This document shows positions 61,579 to 64,000 of a stretch of 64,000 nucleotides of DNA, one piece after another. The DNA is taken from contig JAEPQK010000002.1 in assembly GCA_017640615.1 (NCBI GenBank), positions 744,001 to 808,000 of the forward strand, in the 5' to 3' direction. The translations under genes were made by a program, and so were the position numbers. The first letter of the stretch is position 1; each line of letters starts with the position of its first letter. The notes beneath the pieces are model-generated. The model worked only from the letters and a program-made list of their open reading frames with translations. It made no database searches and was not told the origin of the DNA. The DNA comes from Rhizobiaceae bacterium. Lineage in GTDB: Bacteria; Pseudomonadota; Alphaproteobacteria; Rhizobiales; Rhizobiaceae.

Positions 61579-63393
61579 ATGCGCATCCTGCCTGCCGTGA
61601 TCGCCTCGACATTCCTTCTGGCGAGCGCCCAGTTTGCCGCTTCGGAACCCATGCACGCGCTTGCGATGCACGGCGAGCCGGCGCTGCCCGCGGACTTTGA
61701 ATCTTTCCCATATGCCAACCCGGATGCGCCGAAAGGCGGGCGAATCAGCTATGGCTGGCAGGGCAGCTTCGACAGCCTCAACCCCTTTATCGTACTGGGC
61801 GACGGCGCGCGTGGATTGTTCGATTCCCAGTTCGGCAACAATGTCTTCGATACCCTGATGCTGCGCTCGCGTGATGAGCCCTTCACGCTATACCCGCTGC
61901 TCGCGGAGTCGGTCGAAACAGACGCTGAACGCACCTTCGTCGAGTTCACGCTGAACGCCGATGCGCGCTTCTCCGACGGCGAGCCGGTGACGGTGGATGA
62001 CGTGATTTTCAGCTACAATCTGCTGAGCGAAAAAGGGCGCCCGATCTACAAGGCTTGGATCGGTCGGGTCGACAGAATGGAAAAGGTCGGCGAGCGCGGC
62101 TTGCGGCTGATCTTCAACGACAAGGCCGACCGCGAAACGCCGCTGCTTTTGGCGATGCTGCCGATCCTGCCCGAGCACGCGACGGACGCAGAGAATTTCG
62201 ACAAATCCTCGCTTGAGCCACCCGTTGGCTCCGGTCCCTATGTCGTCGATAGCGTCCGGCCCGGCGAAGTCGTGATGATGAAGCGCAATCCCGACTATTG
62301 GGCGAAGGACCTGCCCTCCAAGCGCGGCTTCGACAATTACGACGAGGTGCGGATCAACTACTTCCGAGACGCCAACACCATCTTCGAGGCGTTCAAGAAA
62401 GGCATCATCGACATTTACCCGGAATCCGACCCGCTACGCTGGTCGAGCGGCTATGAATTCCCCGCCGTCACCGACGGCAAGATCAAACAGTCGGAATTCG
62501 AGACCGGCACGCCGTCCGGTATGTATGGCTTCGTCATGAATGTCCGCCGTCCGGTCTTTGCCGACCGCGATGTGCGGCGGGCCATCGCTGGCCTTTTCGA
62601 CTTCGAATGGGCAAACAAGAACCTCTATGCGGGTGCATATACCCGCACGAAGAGCTATTTCGACGGTTCTCCGCTGTCGTCCAGCGGTCGAGCGGCTGAC
62701 GCTGCCGAGAAGGCGCTATTGGCGCCCTTTCCCGACGCCGTTCTGCCTGAAATCATGGCCGGCGAGTGGGCGCCGCCGCAGTCGGATGGCAGCGGCCGCG
62801 ACCGCGCATTCCTGAAGCGTGGTCTCGATGCCCTGCGCGCTGCCGGCTACACGCTCACCGACGGCAAGATGATGGGGCCGGACGGCAAGCAGCTTTCCTT
62901 CGAGATCATGCTCAACGGCAAGAGCGGCGAGCCGCTGGCAATTGCCTGGCAGCGCACGCTGGGTCAGCTTGGTATCGACGCCTCTATCCGCTCGGTGGAC
63001 GCGGCGCAGTTCCTGCAACGCCAGCGCGTCTATGATTTCGACACGATGCTGATGAACTATACATCTTCGCTGTCGCCGGGTGTGGAGCAGGCATTCCGCT
63101 GGGGTTCCGGCGCAGCCGATCAGGACGGTACGTATAATTTCGCCGGCGTGAAAAACCCTGCGATCGACGCGCTTATCGACCAAATCGTCTCGGCGCACTC
63201 GCGCGACGATTTCGAGGTGGCGGTGCGCGCCTATGATCGCGTTCTTTTGAGCGGCTTTTATGTGGTCCCGCTCTATCATCAGCCGGATCAATGGATCGCG
63301 CACTGGGCAAATATCAATCAGTCGGGCTACACGCCAATCTATGGCGAGCAGTTCCCGACCTGGTGGGACGACGGCAGCCGCCCGCCGCAATAA
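61579..63393 (+). CDS. YejA-like ABC solute-binding protein (orphan)
   Basis: This 604-residue family 5 binding protein has a Sec signal ending at QFAASEP, with DAPKGGRISYGWQGSFDSLNPF as in YejA/microcin C-type receptors. GGAG lies 11 bases before the ATG at 61579. No yejB, yejE or yejF follows. The next gene is a DsbA-family oxidoreductase 11 bases downstream. It probably supplies a transporter encoded elsewhere or acts as a cell-wall peptide scavenger. Confidence 0.92.
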   Translation: MRILPAVIASTFLLASAQFAASEPMHALAMHGEPALPADFESFPYANPDAPKGGRISYGWQGSFDSLNPFIVLGDGARGLFDSQFGNNVFDTLMLRSRDEPFTLYPLLAESVETDAERTFVEFTLNADARFSDGEPVTVDDVIFSYNLLSEKGRPIYKAWIGRVDRMEKVGERGLRLIFNDKADRETPLLLAMLPILPEHATDAENFDKSSLEPPVGSGPYVVDSVRPGEVVMMKRNPDYWAKDLPSKRGFDNYDEVRINYFRDANTIFEAFKKGIIDIYPESDPLRWSSGYEFPAVTDGKIKQSEFETGTPSGMYGFVMNVRRPVFADRDVRRAIAGLFDFEWANKNLYAGAYTRTKSYFDGSPLSSSGRAADAAEKALLAPFPDAVLPEIMAGEWAPPQSDGSGRDRAFLKRGLDALRAAGYTLTDGKMMGPDGKQLSFEIMLNGKSGEPLAIAWQRTLGQLGIDASIRSVDAAQFLQRQRVYDFDTMLMNYTSSLSPGVEQAFRWGSGAADQDGTYNFAGVKNPAIDALIDQIVSAHSRDDFEVAVRAYDRVLLSGFYVVPLYHQPDQWIAHWANINQSGYTPIYGEQFPTWWDDGSRPPQ

Positions 63394-63404
63394 CGGAGAA
63401 CGCA

Positions 63405-64000
63405 ATGACCGAGCGGATCGGTATATCGGTCGATGTCATCTCAGATGTCGTTTGCCCCTGGTGTTTCATCGGGCAAAAGCGCCTGAAGAAGGCAATCGCA
63501 GCCGTGCCCGATGTCGATGTCACGGTGCATTGGCGGCCATACCAGCTCGATTCCACTATTCCGCCTGAAGGTCTCGACCGTAAGCAGTATATGGTTGCCA
63601 AATTCGGCGGTGAGGATCGGCTAAAACAGGCGCATACGCAAATGCTGGAAGCAGCGCGTGACGATGACATCGCGTTCGCGCTGGGCGATATCAAGATATC
63701 TCCCAACACGCTCGACGCGCACCGCGTGATCCGCTGGGCCGGCGGTGCCGAGACCGACCGGCAGGACGAGGTGGTCACCGAGCTCTTCAGCGCCTTCTTC
63801 GAGCAGGGCCGCAATGTCGGTGATCATGAAGTGCTGATCGATGTTGCAGGCAAGGCCGGCATGGATTCTGCCATAGTTGAAACACTGCTTGCTACCGATT
63901 CCGACCGCGAGGCCGTGCGAGCCGAAATCGAGACCGCACAGCGCATGGGCATCACCGGTGTGCCGTGTTTCCTGCTGGAAAGCCGCTACGCCGTCGTTGG
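63405..64000 (+). CDS. DsbA/FrnE-family oxidoreductase (cut by window end)
   Basis: The N-terminal 198 residues are present. The protein begins MTERIGISVDVISDVVCPWCFIG, with CPWC as the thioredoxin-type active site, and has a helical insertion. FrnE/2-hydroxychromene-2-carboxylate-isomerase-like members of this family handle disulphides or small organic acids. No signal peptide is present, so it is cytoplasmic. The C-terminal segment GITGVPCFLLESRYAV, still present, holds the cis-Pro. The stop lies outside the window. Confidence 0.92.
   Translation, partial: MTERIGISVDVISDVVCPWCFIGQKRLKKAIAAVPDVDVTVHWRPYQLDSTIPPEGLDRKQYMVAKFGGEDRLKQAHTQMLEAARDDDIAFALGDIKISPNTLDAHRVIRWAGGAETDRQDEVVTELFSAFFEQGRNVGDHEVLIDVAGKAGMDSAIVETLLATDSDREAVRAEIETAQRMGITGVPCFLLESRYAVV

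Overview
The window reads as a chromosomal segment of an alphaproteobacterium of the order Hyphomicrobiales (Rhizobiales), most likely Phyllobacteriaceae-like. The reasons are the gene order tatABC-serS-surE-pcm-nlpD-(DUF815)-yajC-secDF, a fused SecDF, a Pcs-type phosphatidylcholine synthase, an IalB-family protein, HspQ, an ECF42/DGPF pair, and a DUF1127 gene followed by CCUCCUCCC hairpins. The sequence is GC-rich and densely coded. No gene-free stretch exceeds 300 bases. Genus assignment is inference.

Layout. 1-11.4 kb is a housekeeping block on the + strand: Tat translocase, seryl-tRNA synthetase, SurE, Pcm, an NlpD-like amidase activator, YajC and SecDF. It ends with two bacterial relatives of the mitochondrial complex I assembly factors NDUFAF3 and NDUFAF6. 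One minus-strand DUF815 ATPase is embedded. 11.4-18.8 kb holds lipid-type enzymes (sterol-desaturase family, dienoyl-CoA isomerase-like), TrmFO, a lipoprotein with a possible Cys-His-Asp triad, the DUF1127/small-RNA locus and a DUF2157/GDYXXLXY membrane pair. 18.9-21.8 kb holds tRNA-Leu(UAG), trigger factor, an ArsC/Spx-like protein and an endonuclease/exonuclease/phosphatase-fold hydrolase. 21.8-33.2 kb is mostly minus strand: the ECF sigma/YCII pair, MAPEG, YbaK, the MBL hydrolase-TatD-MetG run, HolB-Tmk, a D-Ala-D-Ala carboxypeptidase and RlpA.

33.4-47.2 kb is the main accessory region: a class III CoA-transferase, tRNA-Ser(UGA), a choline-sulfatase-like enzyme, a divergent CocE/NonD hydrolase, and a compact + strand run. 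That run has a Tat-exported solute-binding protein, two Dpp/Opp-type permeases, a double ATPase, a type I phosphodiesterase-like protein, an HSL-type esterase and a second sulfatase-family enzyme with a CxSxR active-site motif. I read it as an uptake and hydrolysis pathway for an unidentified esterified or amidated, sulfated or phosphorylated compound.

47.2-64 kb holds a thioredoxin-fold protein, Rpe, VOC and GST proteins, a BMP-type nucleoside importer operon, a Qor-Pcs-DUF1326-DUF2182 run, a UbiH-family monooxygenase, an AEC transporter, HspQ, IalB, an orphan YejA-like binding protein and the start of a DsbA/FrnE protein cut by the window edge.

The most striking non-coding signal is at 16.64-16.92 kb on the minus strand. 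A 46-codon DUF1127 gene is followed by three hairpins whose loops all carry CCUCCUCCC, matching the CcsR/cuckoo small-RNA arrangement of alphaproteobacteria.
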